DNA from: Mycobacterium angelicum
GTDB taxonomy: Bacteria > Actinomycetota > Actinomycetes > Mycobacteriales > Mycobacteriaceae
Reading direction: 5' to 3'
DNA length: 64,000 nucleotides
Assembly: GCF_002086155.1 (NCBI RefSeq)
Contig: NZ_MVHE01000010.1
Location: 1-64,000, forward strand
Positions 1 through 7,775 of the stretch are shown here, in pieces (within the stretch, counting starts at the first letter, position 1; each line of letters starts with the position of its first letter). The notes beneath the pieces are model-generated. The model saw only the letters and a list, made by a program, of their open reading frames with translations, made no database searches and was not told the origin of the DNA. The position numbers were made by a program, and so were the translations under genes.

Positions 1-99
1 CACGACATCGAGGAATCACGCGACGACGTCGTACACCACGCCCCTGGACTTGACCGTCGTAGGCGCGCAGCGCCGACTGGGTGGGGATCAACTCCTGCG
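1..99. other. Window-edge segment without a supportable gene
   Basis: No complete gene is visible. On the minus strand a frame stays open from just after the stop of the EspC-like gene to the window edge, and GGAG precedes a TTG in it, so the 5' end of a downstream partner gene could begin here. EspC-like genes are often followed by a larger partner gene, but the visible stretch is too short to call. Confidence 0.3.
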
Positions 100-405
100 C
101 TACCGCGCAGTCGCGTTGATCGTTGTGGTGACCACGTTTTTCAGCGTGTGCGCCGCGTCTGAGTCGGTGGCCTGGTAGCCGGTGGCGGCGATCTGGGTCG
201 CCGCGGCGGTGGCGGTGATCTGGGTGTGCAGTGCGGCAGTACAGGCCTGGGCCGCACCCGTCACGCCGGCGACACCGAACATTGTGGGCCAGCCACCGGA
301 GGTGTCGACCGATGGCGGTGCAGCGTGTAGCCCGAACGACTCCGTGTCCCAGGCGGTGCCGGCAACCCGAAGATCACCAGGGTCGACCCGCAATTTGTCG
401 GTCAC
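100..405 (-). CDS. EspC-like (DUF2580 type) ESX secretion target
   Basis: A 101-residue, Ala/Thr-rich, probably helical-hairpin protein with no signal peptide. It has a tryptophan near the first helix (W19) and a YxxxD type VII secretion motif (Y77 to D81) close to the C-terminus, the usual layout of EspC/DUF2580 proteins exported as dimers through ESX systems. No ESX core gene is in the window, so the secreting system is unknown. It is the same kind of protein as the broken gene at 46854..47149. The ATG start and length fit the family. The specific function is unknown. Confidence 0.7.
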   Translation of the reverse strand: MTDKLRVDPGDLRVAGTAWDTESFGLHAAPPSVDTSGGWPTMFGVAGVTGAAQACTAALHTQITATAAATQIAATGYQATDSDAAHTLKNVVTTTINATAR

Positions 406-505
406 GCGCAGAGTGTAACGGTGGTGCGTACCCGACGCTGAACGGTGCAGTTCTGCGCTGGCGGCCGCCTGAAGTTATGGGCGAGCGGCGTCGGCCCGCC
501 GCCGT

Positions 506-2044
506 CTAGAAGGGCGGTGGTTCGTCGTCGGGGTTGGGTGCGGGTAGGCCGAAGTAATTGTCGGGGTCGGCGCGACCGGTGGTGCGGGGGGTGGTGCGGG
601 CTTGGTGGTTGTGGCGGCGTTCGGTGGCGATGCGGTAGGCGCGGTCTTGGGCGCGGGTGCGGCGGCGTTGAGGCATCATCGCGGCGCGTTCGGGGCAGTA
701 GCCGGTGGTGGGGTCGGTGTCGGGCAGGGTGATTTCGGCGGTAGGGGCACACAGGCTGGGAAACAGCAGGGCGCTGCCGGGGGTGCTGACATAGGTGTGC
801 CCGGTGGGCGAGGTCAGGATCAAGGTGGCATCGGGCAGTTGCTGTTCGGTCCAGCCCCAGAAGGTTTTGACCAGATGATGAATGCGGCAGTAGCACTTGA
901 GGTTTGAGGCGTGGGTGGGCCCACCTTGGGCATAGGGGATGGTGTGGTCGACATCGCAGTTGGTGGCGGGTTGATCGCAGCCGGGCCAGCGACACGTCAA
1001 GTCCCGGCAGCGCACGAAGTCGGCCAGCGCCTTCGATGGGGTGTAGTGCGGCTCGGGGGCGGCATCACGCGGGTGGATCAGCGGCACCTGTTTGGCCGAG
1101 GCGGCCAACTCGGTGATCAACTGCGCGGTGATCAACCCGTCAGCGCCCAGCAGCGAGGCCGGCGCGCTGCTCATGCCGTCCAGGGTGGCCTGTTCGGCGA
1201 TCACATGAATCACCACCGGCGAAGCCGCCGGGCGCTTGCCGGCAGCACAGTCCGCGCGCGCACACCGACACCGCAGCCGGGTGGCATCAGCGGCGACCGC
1301 GCCCAGCGCATCGGCGCGACGCTGGGCGTGGCTGCGCGGATCGTGCTCACACACCGTGGCCGCCAGCGCGTTCAACCGCTGATCCAGCGCCCGGGCATCC
1401 GGGGTGGCCAGCTGGCCGCGGATCTCTGAAATACCGCCCTCGAGGCGGTCCTCGATCACGATCTCGCGCTCGTCGTGCTGCCGTTGGGTGCGCCGCCGCA
1501 GCGCATCGGCATCGGCCTTGGCCACGATCTTGTCGACCTGCCCGGCCAACCGCGCTTTGCTCATCGACGGCCAGCGCCCCACCCCCACCGCGAGTTGGGC
1601 ATCCACGGCGGCCAGCACCGCGGGATCGGTGATCAAATCGGTGCGATACACGATCATGCGGAACACCAGATAGCTGATCTCCCCGGCGATAAACACCGCC
1701 CCGGTACGCGGCAGCCGCTCGCGCAACGCCCGGGCATAGCGCACCTGACTGGCCGCCAGACCCTGGCTGATCCGCAACGCCGCAGCCAACTCCGCAGTCA
1801 AAGCCGCCTCGGTGTCCACCGCCCACAGCTCGGTCTCGCCACACCGCGACAACCGGTACCCGAACAACTCCCCAATGGCCACCAACTGCGCCGCCGCGGC
1901 CTGATTCTCCGCACGCGCGCCCGCACAGATCCGATCGATCAACCCCGCCGACCGCGCCGTCTTCGACGGATAACACCGCTCGAACATCTCGTCAAAACGA
2001 GCCAGCACCTCCGGCGAAGACCCACCCGACGATTCATCGAACAT
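506..2044 (-). CDS. DUF222 / HNH-endonuclease domain protein (13E12 repeat family)
   Basis: 512 residues from an ATG at 2044; an in-frame TTG at 2074 would add ten residues. The N-terminal two thirds is the helical DUF222 domain. The C-terminal part has an HNH nuclease core: paired cysteines (CRWPGC), DHTIP, GGPTHASNL, then a CxxHH end. In mycobacteria this is the 13E12 (REP13E12) multicopy family, some members of which serve as attachment sites for phiRv1-like prophages. No prophage or integrase is adjacent. The role is unproven; the last ~90 residues are Arg/His/Pro-rich and probably disordered. Confidence 0.8.
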   Translation of the reverse strand: MFDESSGGSSPEVLARFDEMFERCYPSKTARSAGLIDRICAGARAENQAAAAQLVAIGELFGYRLSRCGETELWAVDTEAALTAELAAALRISQGLAASQVRYARALRERLPRTGAVFIAGEISYLVFRMIVYRTDLITDPAVLAAVDAQLAVGVGRWPSMSKARLAGQVDKIVAKADADALRRRTQRQHDEREIVIEDRLEGGISEIRGQLATPDARALDQRLNALAATVCEHDPRSHAQRRADALGAVAADATRLRCRCARADCAAGKRPAASPVVIHVIAEQATLDGMSSAPASLLGADGLITAQLITELAASAKQVPLIHPRDAAPEPHYTPSKALADFVRCRDLTCRWPGCDQPATNCDVDHTIPYAQGGPTHASNLKCYCRIHHLVKTFWGWTEQQLPDATLILTSPTGHTYVSTPGSALLFPSLCAPTAEITLPDTDPTTGYCPERAAMMPQRRRTRAQDRAYRIATERRHNHQARTTPRTTGRADPDNYFGLPAPNPDDEPPPF

Positions 2045-2095
2045 ATGTGCGATCTTGCCACAAGGGTCTGACAAACGCCGGCAACCTCGAAACAG

Positions 2096-3010
2096 CTAGT
2101 CCGCGCTTCGGTACCACGCGGCGATATAGAGGATCAGCGCCGTCGCCAAACCGATCAGCACCCAGATCACGACGGCCTGGTCGACCCAGGACCCCGCCGG
2201 TGGTGCACCCGGAAGGATATTGCGCAGGGGCACCACGGCGAACAGCATCGCGGCGTACCAGGTGGAGAACGGCGGCAGGAATTTCCTTCTGCCAGTGAGC
2301 ATTTGGATGGCCACGAACAACGCCAACGTCGGCAACGTAATGAGGACCAGACAAATGCCCAGATCGAAGACCAGCGGTCCTTTGGCCCGCTGCAAGGTGA
2401 TGATGACATTGTCCGGGCGAGCGGGGTCGCTGCTGTTGCGCCCGACTCGGGTGACGGCCACATCCCAGCCTTCCAGCAACCCGGTCACTTCCACCCGGGC
2501 GGGCTTGTAGTCGCGGCTATCACCGGCCCCTACGAGCATGTCGGCCTGGATGGTGTCGGTTCGGTAGGTGTCGAACGGCCAGTCGCCAGGTTCCCCGTGC
2601 GCCTGGATGGTGGTGGCCACCTGCGCCGGCGATTTCCCCTTGGGATACTGCAGATCGCCCAAGTCATTCTGCGGGAAGAAGCGCACGGAGGTGTCGACGG
2701 CCAACAGACCGAGGCGCTTGTCGAGCATCGAATCATCGGGCATCACAAGAACTTTCACGTCGAGTCGATGCTCGACCGGGTGCAGATGCTCAATCCTTAC
2801 CAGTACCACGCTGTTATCGGCCGTGCTCAGGTCCGGCTCGGCGAGCGGACTCGGAGCCGTGGCCAGCCAGTGATAGCCGACCAGCGACAGCAGGTAGACA
2901 ACGACGACACCCACGATGATGCAGACATCGACCACGAGGTGTCGTCGCCGAGGTTTGCGCGCCGACTCACCGAAGATGACCTCGGGCAGGGCAAGCTCTT
3001 GAACCGGCAC
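2096..3010 (-). CDS. DUF4436 membrane protein, paralogue 1
   Basis: DUF4436 family protein. It has one N-terminal membrane segment (about VCIIVGVVVVYLLSLVGYHW), a ~180-residue extracytoplasmic region with the family motifs RIEHLHPVEHRLDVKVLV and GEPGDWPFDTYRTDTI, then about three C-terminal membrane segments. I chose the GTG at 3010 over the ATG at 3073. The upstream sequence aligns with that of paralogue 2 (TTGCTA, CATCTG, then CGTG), and the two proteins then have the same length, 304 residues. It is the last of four related copies around the formylglycine-generating enzyme gene. The function is unknown. Confidence 0.78.
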   Translation of the reverse strand: MPVQELALPEVIFGESARKPRRRHLVVDVCIIVGVVVVYLLSLVGYHWLATAPSPLAEPDLSTADNSVVLVRIEHLHPVEHRLDVKVLVMPDDSMLDKRLGLLAVDTSVRFFPQNDLGDLQYPKGKSPAQVATTIQAHGEPGDWPFDTYRTDTIQADMLVGAGDSRDYKPARVEVTGLLEGWDVAVTRVGRNSSDPARPDNVIITLQRAKGPLVFDLGICLVLITLPTLALFVAIQMLTGRRKFLPPFSTWYAAMLFAVVPLRNILPGAPPAGSWVDQAVVIWVLIGLATALILYIAAWYRSAD

Positions 3011-3085
3011 GAAGCCAGATGTTAGCAATGGCAGTGTTTGCTGGCAGCGGCAAAACAGCACCGCTACACGCATTTAACACCGTTG

Positions 3086-4000
3086 CTACTTTGGCTTGGC
3101 CGAGTGCTTGTACCAGGCAATGATGTACACCACCATCGCCGTGGCCAGCGCGATCAGCACCCAGATCACCACGGCCTGATCGATCCAAGAACCCGCCGGC
3201 GGCGAGCCGGGAAGGATGTTGCGCAGCGGCACCACGGCAAACAGCATCGCGGCATACCAGGTGCCGAACGGCGGCAGGAATTCTCGGCGGCCGGTCAGCA
3301 TCTGAATGGCGACGAACAACGCCAACGTCGGCAGGGTGAACAGCACCAGGCAGATCCCGAGATCGAAGACCAGGGGGCCCTTGGCGCGGTGCAGGGTGAT
3401 GATCACGTTGTCCGGGCGGTCCGAGGTTTGGCTGGTATCCCCCACGCGCTGAACGCTGATGTCCCAGCCCTCCAATGACCCGGTCACTTCAACCCGGGCG
3501 GGTTTGTATCGACGGTTTTCCCCGGCCCCGACCAGGATGTCCGCTTGGATCGTGTCGGTGGTGTAGGTGTCGAACGGCCAGTTGCCGGGGTCGCCGTGCG
3601 CCTCGATTGTGGTGGCCACCTGTGCCGGAGACTTACCTACCGGATACTGCAGATCGCCCAGGTCATTCTCCGGGTACAGGCGCACCGATGTGTCGACGGT
3701 CAACACGTCTAGACGCTTGTCGATCATCGAATCATCCGGCATCACAAGCACTTTCACGGCAAGTCGATTGGACACCGTGTGCAGCTGCTCGAATCGGATC
3801 AGCACGACGCTGTCGTCGGTGGTCCCCACGTCGGGCTTGGGCAACGGACCCGGCGAGCTGGCCAGCCAGTGGTAACCAACCAATGACAGCACGTAGAGAA
3901 TGGCAACACCGACGATGATGCAAACATCGAGCACAAGGTGTTTTCTTCGCGACATGCGTTTGGGCTCGGGCGCAGGCGGCGTCGGGCCCTCTGAAGACAC
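3086..4000 (-). CDS. DUF4436 membrane protein, paralogue 2
   Basis: 304 residues from a GTG at 4000; a TTG at 4018 is an alternative. The topology matches paralogue 1: an N-terminal anchor, an extracytoplasmic domain with GDPGNWPFDTYTTDTI, and three C-terminal membrane helices ending in a short basic tail. It is closest to paralogue 1, with long identical blocks in the last 110 residues, so these two look like the most recent duplication. About 135 bases separate it from the FGE gene upstream, and it probably belongs to the same transcript. Confidence 0.78.
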   Translation of the reverse strand: MSSEGPTPPAPEPKRMSRRKHLVLDVCIIVGVAILYVLSLVGYHWLASSPGPLPKPDVGTTDDSVVLIRFEQLHTVSNRLAVKVLVMPDDSMIDKRLDVLTVDTSVRLYPENDLGDLQYPVGKSPAQVATTIEAHGDPGNWPFDTYTTDTIQADILVGAGENRRYKPARVEVTGSLEGWDISVQRVGDTSQTSDRPDNVIITLHRAKGPLVFDLGICLVLFTLPTLALFVAIQMLTGRREFLPPFGTWYAAMLFAVVPLRNILPGSPPAGSWIDQAVVIWVLIALATAMVVYIIAWYKHSAKPK

Positions 4001-4135
4001 GGAGTCAGATGGTAGCAACCGGCATAGCTCGCGGGTCGCGCTTTTCGCTCGGCTACTCTAGCCAGCCGCCGGCCACCGCGCGGGTACAGCAAACCCGTCA
4101 TCCGCGGGCAACGCGGCGGTAACCCTCCGGTCGCC

Positions 4136-5041
4136 TCAGCGTTCGGCGGACGCCGAATCGGCCACGCAGCGAAATCCGATGTGGGTGGTGGCGGTGTCCT
4201 GTGATTGCGGTGACCGCGCCGCCGGCCGATAGCGATGGCAGTACTCCGGCGCGCACAGGTGCGACCCGCCCTTCAACGCCTGGCTGACGGCCGGATTCGC
4301 CGGTCCCTGCGGTGTGCAGCACGCTTTCGGCGGCTGATCGAGCCGGTGATGCCCGGTGAACTCGGTAGCCGTCCATTCCCAAACATTGCCGATCATGTCG
4401 ACGAGCCCAAATGCGTTGGGCGGGAACGTTCCGACCGGAGAAGTGCCCACCCATCCCAGTGCGCCGTCGTTGCGGTACGGAAACCGGCCCTGCCAGGTAT
4501 TGGCCATCAGCTGATCGTCGGGCATGGCCTGCTCGCCCCACGAATACGTGCTCGTAGTTCCGCCGCGGGCGGCGTACTCCCACTCGGCCTCGGTCGGCAG
4601 CCGCCGCCCGGCCCATCGCGCGTAAGCGGCAGCGTCGGGATAGGCCACCTGCACGACGGGATGATCGGGCCGGTCGGCGATATCGCTGTCCGGTCCAAAA
4701 GGATGGCACCAGTTGGCCCCCGCCACCCAGTCCCACCACTGGCGCCAGTCACGGAGGTCGACCGGGCCGGATGTGGGACGGAAAACCATGGCGCCGGGCG
4801 ACAGGTCGTTGGGGTCTACCCCGGGGTACAGCGCGGCGTCCATGGGCTGCTCGGCAACCGTCACATAGCCTGTGGCGGCGACGAATTCGGCGAATTGCGC
4901 GTTGGTCACCGGGTGCCGCTCCACCGCGAACGGACCCACGGTCACCGTGTGGATCGGCGCCTCTTCCGGGTAGAAGCTGGTCGAGCCCATGCGGAATGAT
5001 CCGCCCGGCAGCTCGACCAGCTCGGTGAGCGTGCGGGTCAA
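4136..5041 (-). CDS. Formylglycine-generating enzyme (sulfatase-activating)
   Basis: Oxidises the cysteine of a CxPxR motif in sulfatases to formylglycine; the likely client is AtsA, encoded upstream in the same cluster. The 301-residue protein starts LTRTLTELVELPGG with the FGE-sulfatase hallmarks FRMGS, ERHPVTNAQFAEF, RLPTEAEWEYAARGG and GNVWEWT. The paired catalytic cysteines are C263 and C268 in SHLCAPEYCHRYRP, and the C-terminus carries IGFRC. I set the start at a TTG (5041) that overlaps the stop of the upstream DUF4436 gene as TTGA. This gives the usual length; the frame stays open upstream, so a longer start at 5131 is possible but lacks family similarity. Confidence 0.93.
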   Translation of the reverse strand: MTRTLTELVELPGGSFRMGSTSFYPEEAPIHTVTVGPFAVERHPVTNAQFAEFVAATGYVTVAEQPMDAALYPGVDPNDLSPGAMVFRPTSGPVDLRDWRQWWDWVAGANWCHPFGPDSDIADRPDHPVVQVAYPDAAAYARWAGRRLPTEAEWEYAARGGTTSTYSWGEQAMPDDQLMANTWQGRFPYRNDGALGWVGTSPVGTFPPNAFGLVDMIGNVWEWTATEFTGHHRLDQPPKACCTPQGPANPAVSQALKGGSHLCAPEYCHRYRPAARSPQSQDTATTHIGFRCVADSASAER

Positions 5042-5976
5042 TCCGATTGTCGATACCAGGTGATCATGTACATGGCCATCGCGGCCACCAGCGCTATCAA
5101 GACCCACAGCACCAGTGCTTGATCGACCCACGCACCCGGCGGCGGAGCGCCCGGCAGGAAGTTGCGGATCGGTATGACGGCGAACAGCATGGCGGCGAAC
5201 CAGGTCACGAAGGGCGGCACGAATTTCCGCTTGCCCAAGGCGATTTGAATGGCCACCGCGAACGCCAGAGCGGGCAGCGCGAAGAGAACCAGGCAGATTC
5301 CCAGGTCGAAGATCAGCGGGCCCTTGGACCGGTGCAGGGTGATGATGACGTTGTCCGGACGATCCGAGTCCTGGCTGGCTTCGCCGACGCGCTGGACGCT
5401 CACGTCCCAGCCTTCCAGCGAACCGGTCACCTCCACCCGGGCCGGAATGTACTTGCGGTCGTTGCCCTGTCCGACAAGCACATCGGCGGAAATTGTGTCG
5501 GTGGTGTAGGAGTCGAAGGGCCAGTTGCCCGGATCGCCGTGCGCCTCGAGCGTGGTCGCGACCTGCGCGGGCGATTTACCCGCCGGGTAGACGAGGTCGC
5601 CGAGGTCGTTCTCCGGGTAGAAGCGCACGGACGTGTCGGTGGTCAGCACGTCGAGACGCTTGTCGAACATGTTGTCCTCGGGGATCACCAGGACCTTCAC
5701 CGAGAGTCGGTTCGCGACGGTCTTGAGTTCTTCGAGCCGGACCAGCACCACGGTGTCATCGGTGGTACCCAGGTCCGGGGCCTTGAGCGGCCCATGCGAT
5801 CTCGCCAGCCAGTGCACGCCGAATAGCGACAGGGCATAGACGATGATGAACGCCACCAGGATGCCCATCCCGAGCAGCAGGCGTTTGCCTCGCTTGTCGG
5901 ACGACGGCGCTGCGTGTGTCGACGGGGGTGGCGGAGACGGCGGAGACGGCGGTGTCGGCGGAGCCTCGGTGGTCAT
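5038..5976 (-). CDS. DUF4436 membrane protein, paralogue 3
   Basis: 312 residues from an ATG at 5976. The N-terminus is proline-rich (TPPSPPSPPPPSTHAAP), then comes one membrane helix, the extracytoplasmic DUF4436 domain (GDPGNWPFDSYTTDTI), and three C-terminal helices. It lies directly upstream of the FGE gene and its stop overlaps the FGE TTG start by four bases, so the two are probably translationally coupled. This position matches the single DUF4436 gene I recall next to FGE in M. tuberculosis, although the relative order differs. Confidence 0.8.
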   Translation of the reverse strand: MTTEAPPTPPSPPSPPPPSTHAAPSSDKRGKRLLLGMGILVAFIIVYALSLFGVHWLARSHGPLKAPDLGTTDDTVVLVRLEELKTVANRLSVKVLVIPEDNMFDKRLDVLTTDTSVRFYPENDLGDLVYPAGKSPAQVATTLEAHGDPGNWPFDSYTTDTISADVLVGQGNDRKYIPARVEVTGSLEGWDVSVQRVGEASQDSDRPDNVIITLHRSKGPLIFDLGICLVLFALPALAFAVAIQIALGKRKFVPPFVTWFAAMLFAVIPIRNFLPGAPPPGAWVDQALVLWVLIALVAAMAMYMITWYRQSD

Positions 5977-6164
5977 CGACAGATGGTAAACGAACCCGTG
6001 CCGCCCGCGCAGCGTTCATCTCATGTTTATCCAGCGGTCAGTTCGATAGCCGTAAATGTCGACATGCGCGGGAATCAACGAATTCCTCACCGGGAAGCCG
6101 ACTTCGCCGGATCGGCCTCGCCATTGACCGCCGAGCGACACCCCGCCGCGGTGGAAGCAATCAG

Positions 6165-7094
6165 CTAGCCGGGCGGTCTTCTATCTCGCTGCCGGGACCA
6201 GGCAACGACGAACAGGAACATCGCGACCACGAGCGCGATCAACACCCACAGCACAAACGCCTGGTCGATCCACGAGCCGGGCGGCGGCGACCCCGGGAAG
6301 ATATTGCGCAGTGGGACGATGGCGAACAGCATCGCGGCATACCACGTCGCGAACGGCGGCAGGAATGACGTCCGGCCCAGCGCCATCGGAATGGCCACCC
6401 ACAACGCCAAAGCCGGCAGGGCGAGCAAAACCAGGCAGATTCCGACATCGAAGATCAGCGAGCTCTTGGACCGCTGCAACGTGATGACCACGTCGTCCTT
6501 GACTTCGGGATCCTGTTCGTCGGGATCGTGCACGCGCGTGACGGTTGCATCCCAGCCGTCCAATGAGCCGCTCACTTCGATGCGGCCGTTTACCTTTTCG
6601 CGGCTCTGGCCCGAACCGGTGAACACGTCGGAAGCGATCACTTCCGTCCTGTACGAATCGAATGGCCAGTTACCCGGGTCGCCGTGCGCCACAATCGTGG
6701 TGGCGACCTGTGCCGGCGCCTTCCCGACCGGGTACTGCAGGTCACCCAGATCGTTTTCGGGGTACAGCCGCACCGCGGCATTGGCGGTCAGTACGCCGAA
6801 GTCTTTGTCGTACAGCGAATCCTTGGGATAGACAAGAACATTCACCTTGAGCCGATTCGCGACCGTCTTCAGCTCGTCCAGGCGCACCTGCACAATGGTG
6901 TCCTCGGCCTCGTGCTTACTCAGGTCCACCGGCGGCAGCGCAGGAGCGGACTTGGCAAGCAGGTGAACCGCAACCAGCGACAGCGTGTAGACAACGACCA
7001 CACCCACGAGGATGGCCAAACCGATCGCGACGCGGCGTGCGTGCGCCCGGGCCTCGCCCGTCGGCGCCGGTGGTGACGGAGGCTGAGTAGTCAT
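6165..7094 (-). CDS. DUF4436 membrane protein, paralogue 4
   Basis: 309 residues from an ATG at 7094, preceded by AAAGGG. It is the most diverged of the four copies: the extracytoplasmic loop has an acidic insertion (DPDEQDPEVKDD) where the others carry a Gln/Ser-Asp stretch. The overall plan is unchanged, with an N-terminal anchor, the GDPGNWPFDSYRTEVI motif and three C-terminal helices. It starts six bases after the stop of the lipoprotein gene, so the pair is probably co-transcribed. The 188 bases downstream, before paralogue 3, hold nothing recognisable. Confidence 0.8.
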   Translation of the reverse strand: MTTQPPSPPAPTGEARAHARRVAIGLAILVGVVVVYTLSLVAVHLLAKSAPALPPVDLSKHEAEDTIVQVRLDELKTVANRLKVNVLVYPKDSLYDKDFGVLTANAAVRLYPENDLGDLQYPVGKAPAQVATTIVAHGDPGNWPFDSYRTEVIASDVFTGSGQSREKVNGRIEVSGSLDGWDATVTRVHDPDEQDPEVKDDVVITLQRSKSSLIFDVGICLVLLALPALALWVAIPMALGRTSFLPPFATWYAAMLFAIVPLRNIFPGSPPPGSWIDQAFVLWVLIALVVAMFLFVVAWSRQRDRRPPG

Positions 7095-7100
7095 AGCCCT

Positions 7101-7775
7101 TTAGGGTATGACGACGGTGAAGTCCTGTGTCAACGTCGATTTCGCCGTGTCGAATCCCGAGGCGCCGCTAGGCGCTTCCAAGTGGATGCTCACCAAGTAC
7201 TGCTTGGTGTTGGTCCAGATGTGGGTGATGCGGTCGGCGAAGTCGATCCCACCGGAGGGCCCACGCAGCGTGCCGGTCAGCTGCTGGCTGCTGTAGCCGC
7301 AGAACGGGGAACCGTGGACAGCGAATTTCTGACGCGTCATCGACCCGCCGAGGCCGGCCGTGTAGCGCAGGAACGCACTGTCCGGGGTCAGCTCGGTCGG
7401 GGCGATGGTCACCGTCGCGGACATGCCGGCCGGCCCGGTCAACGTCAATGCCGTGTCCCCGCTGCCGGCGGCCGACCCCCACCCATCGGGGACGACGATC
7501 GTGATGCGCGGAGCCGCCGGGTCGGAACCGGTAGCCACCGTCGGGTGGCCGCTACCAATCGGCGACGCGACGCACGACACCGCATTGGGCGGAATGTGGT
7601 CGCGCATCGTCGGGGCGATGCCGGGCACCGGCTCCGCGGGGTCGGAAGCCGGTGTGGATGCCGCAGAGCCACCGGTTACCCGCGCGCAGCCGGTGGCACC
7701 TGGGCACAGCAGGATCGCCGCGCCGAGAAGCGCAACCAACGGCCTCGCGAAACCCCTAGTCGCGCGAAAACGCAA
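7101..7775 (-). CDS. Putative lipoprotein, possibly LpqN/LpqT-like
   Basis: 224 residues if started at the TTG at 7775, which has AAAGGAA seven bases upstream and overlaps the end of atsA by 20 bases. The N-terminus RFRATRGFARP, the hydrophobic run LVALLGAAILL and the ATGC lipobox (Cys30) make a good lipoprotein signal; longer in-frame starts would bury it. The mature part has VPDGWG and a Cys pair (C in NAVSCVAS and SPFCGYS). The single-domain secreted fold vaguely recalls LpqN/LpqT proteins. Because it lies between atsA and the DUF4436/FGE genes it may work with the sulfatase at the envelope, but that is inference. Confidence 0.72.
   Translation of the reverse strand: MRFRATRGFARPLVALLGAAILLCPGATGCARVTGGSAASTPASDPAEPVPGIAPTMRDHIPPNAVSCVASPIGSGHPTVATGSDPAAPRITIVVPDGWGSAAGSGDTALTLTGPAGMSATVTIAPTELTPDSAFLRYTAGLGGSMTRQKFAVHGSPFCGYSSQQLTGTLRGPSGGIDFADRITHIWTNTKQYLVSIHLEAPSGASGFDTAKSTLTQDFTVVIP

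Noticed and set aside
506-2044. Prophage or attL/attR at the 13E12-type gene
   Set aside because: The gene appears complete and no integrase, phage gene or duplicated att core is next to it.
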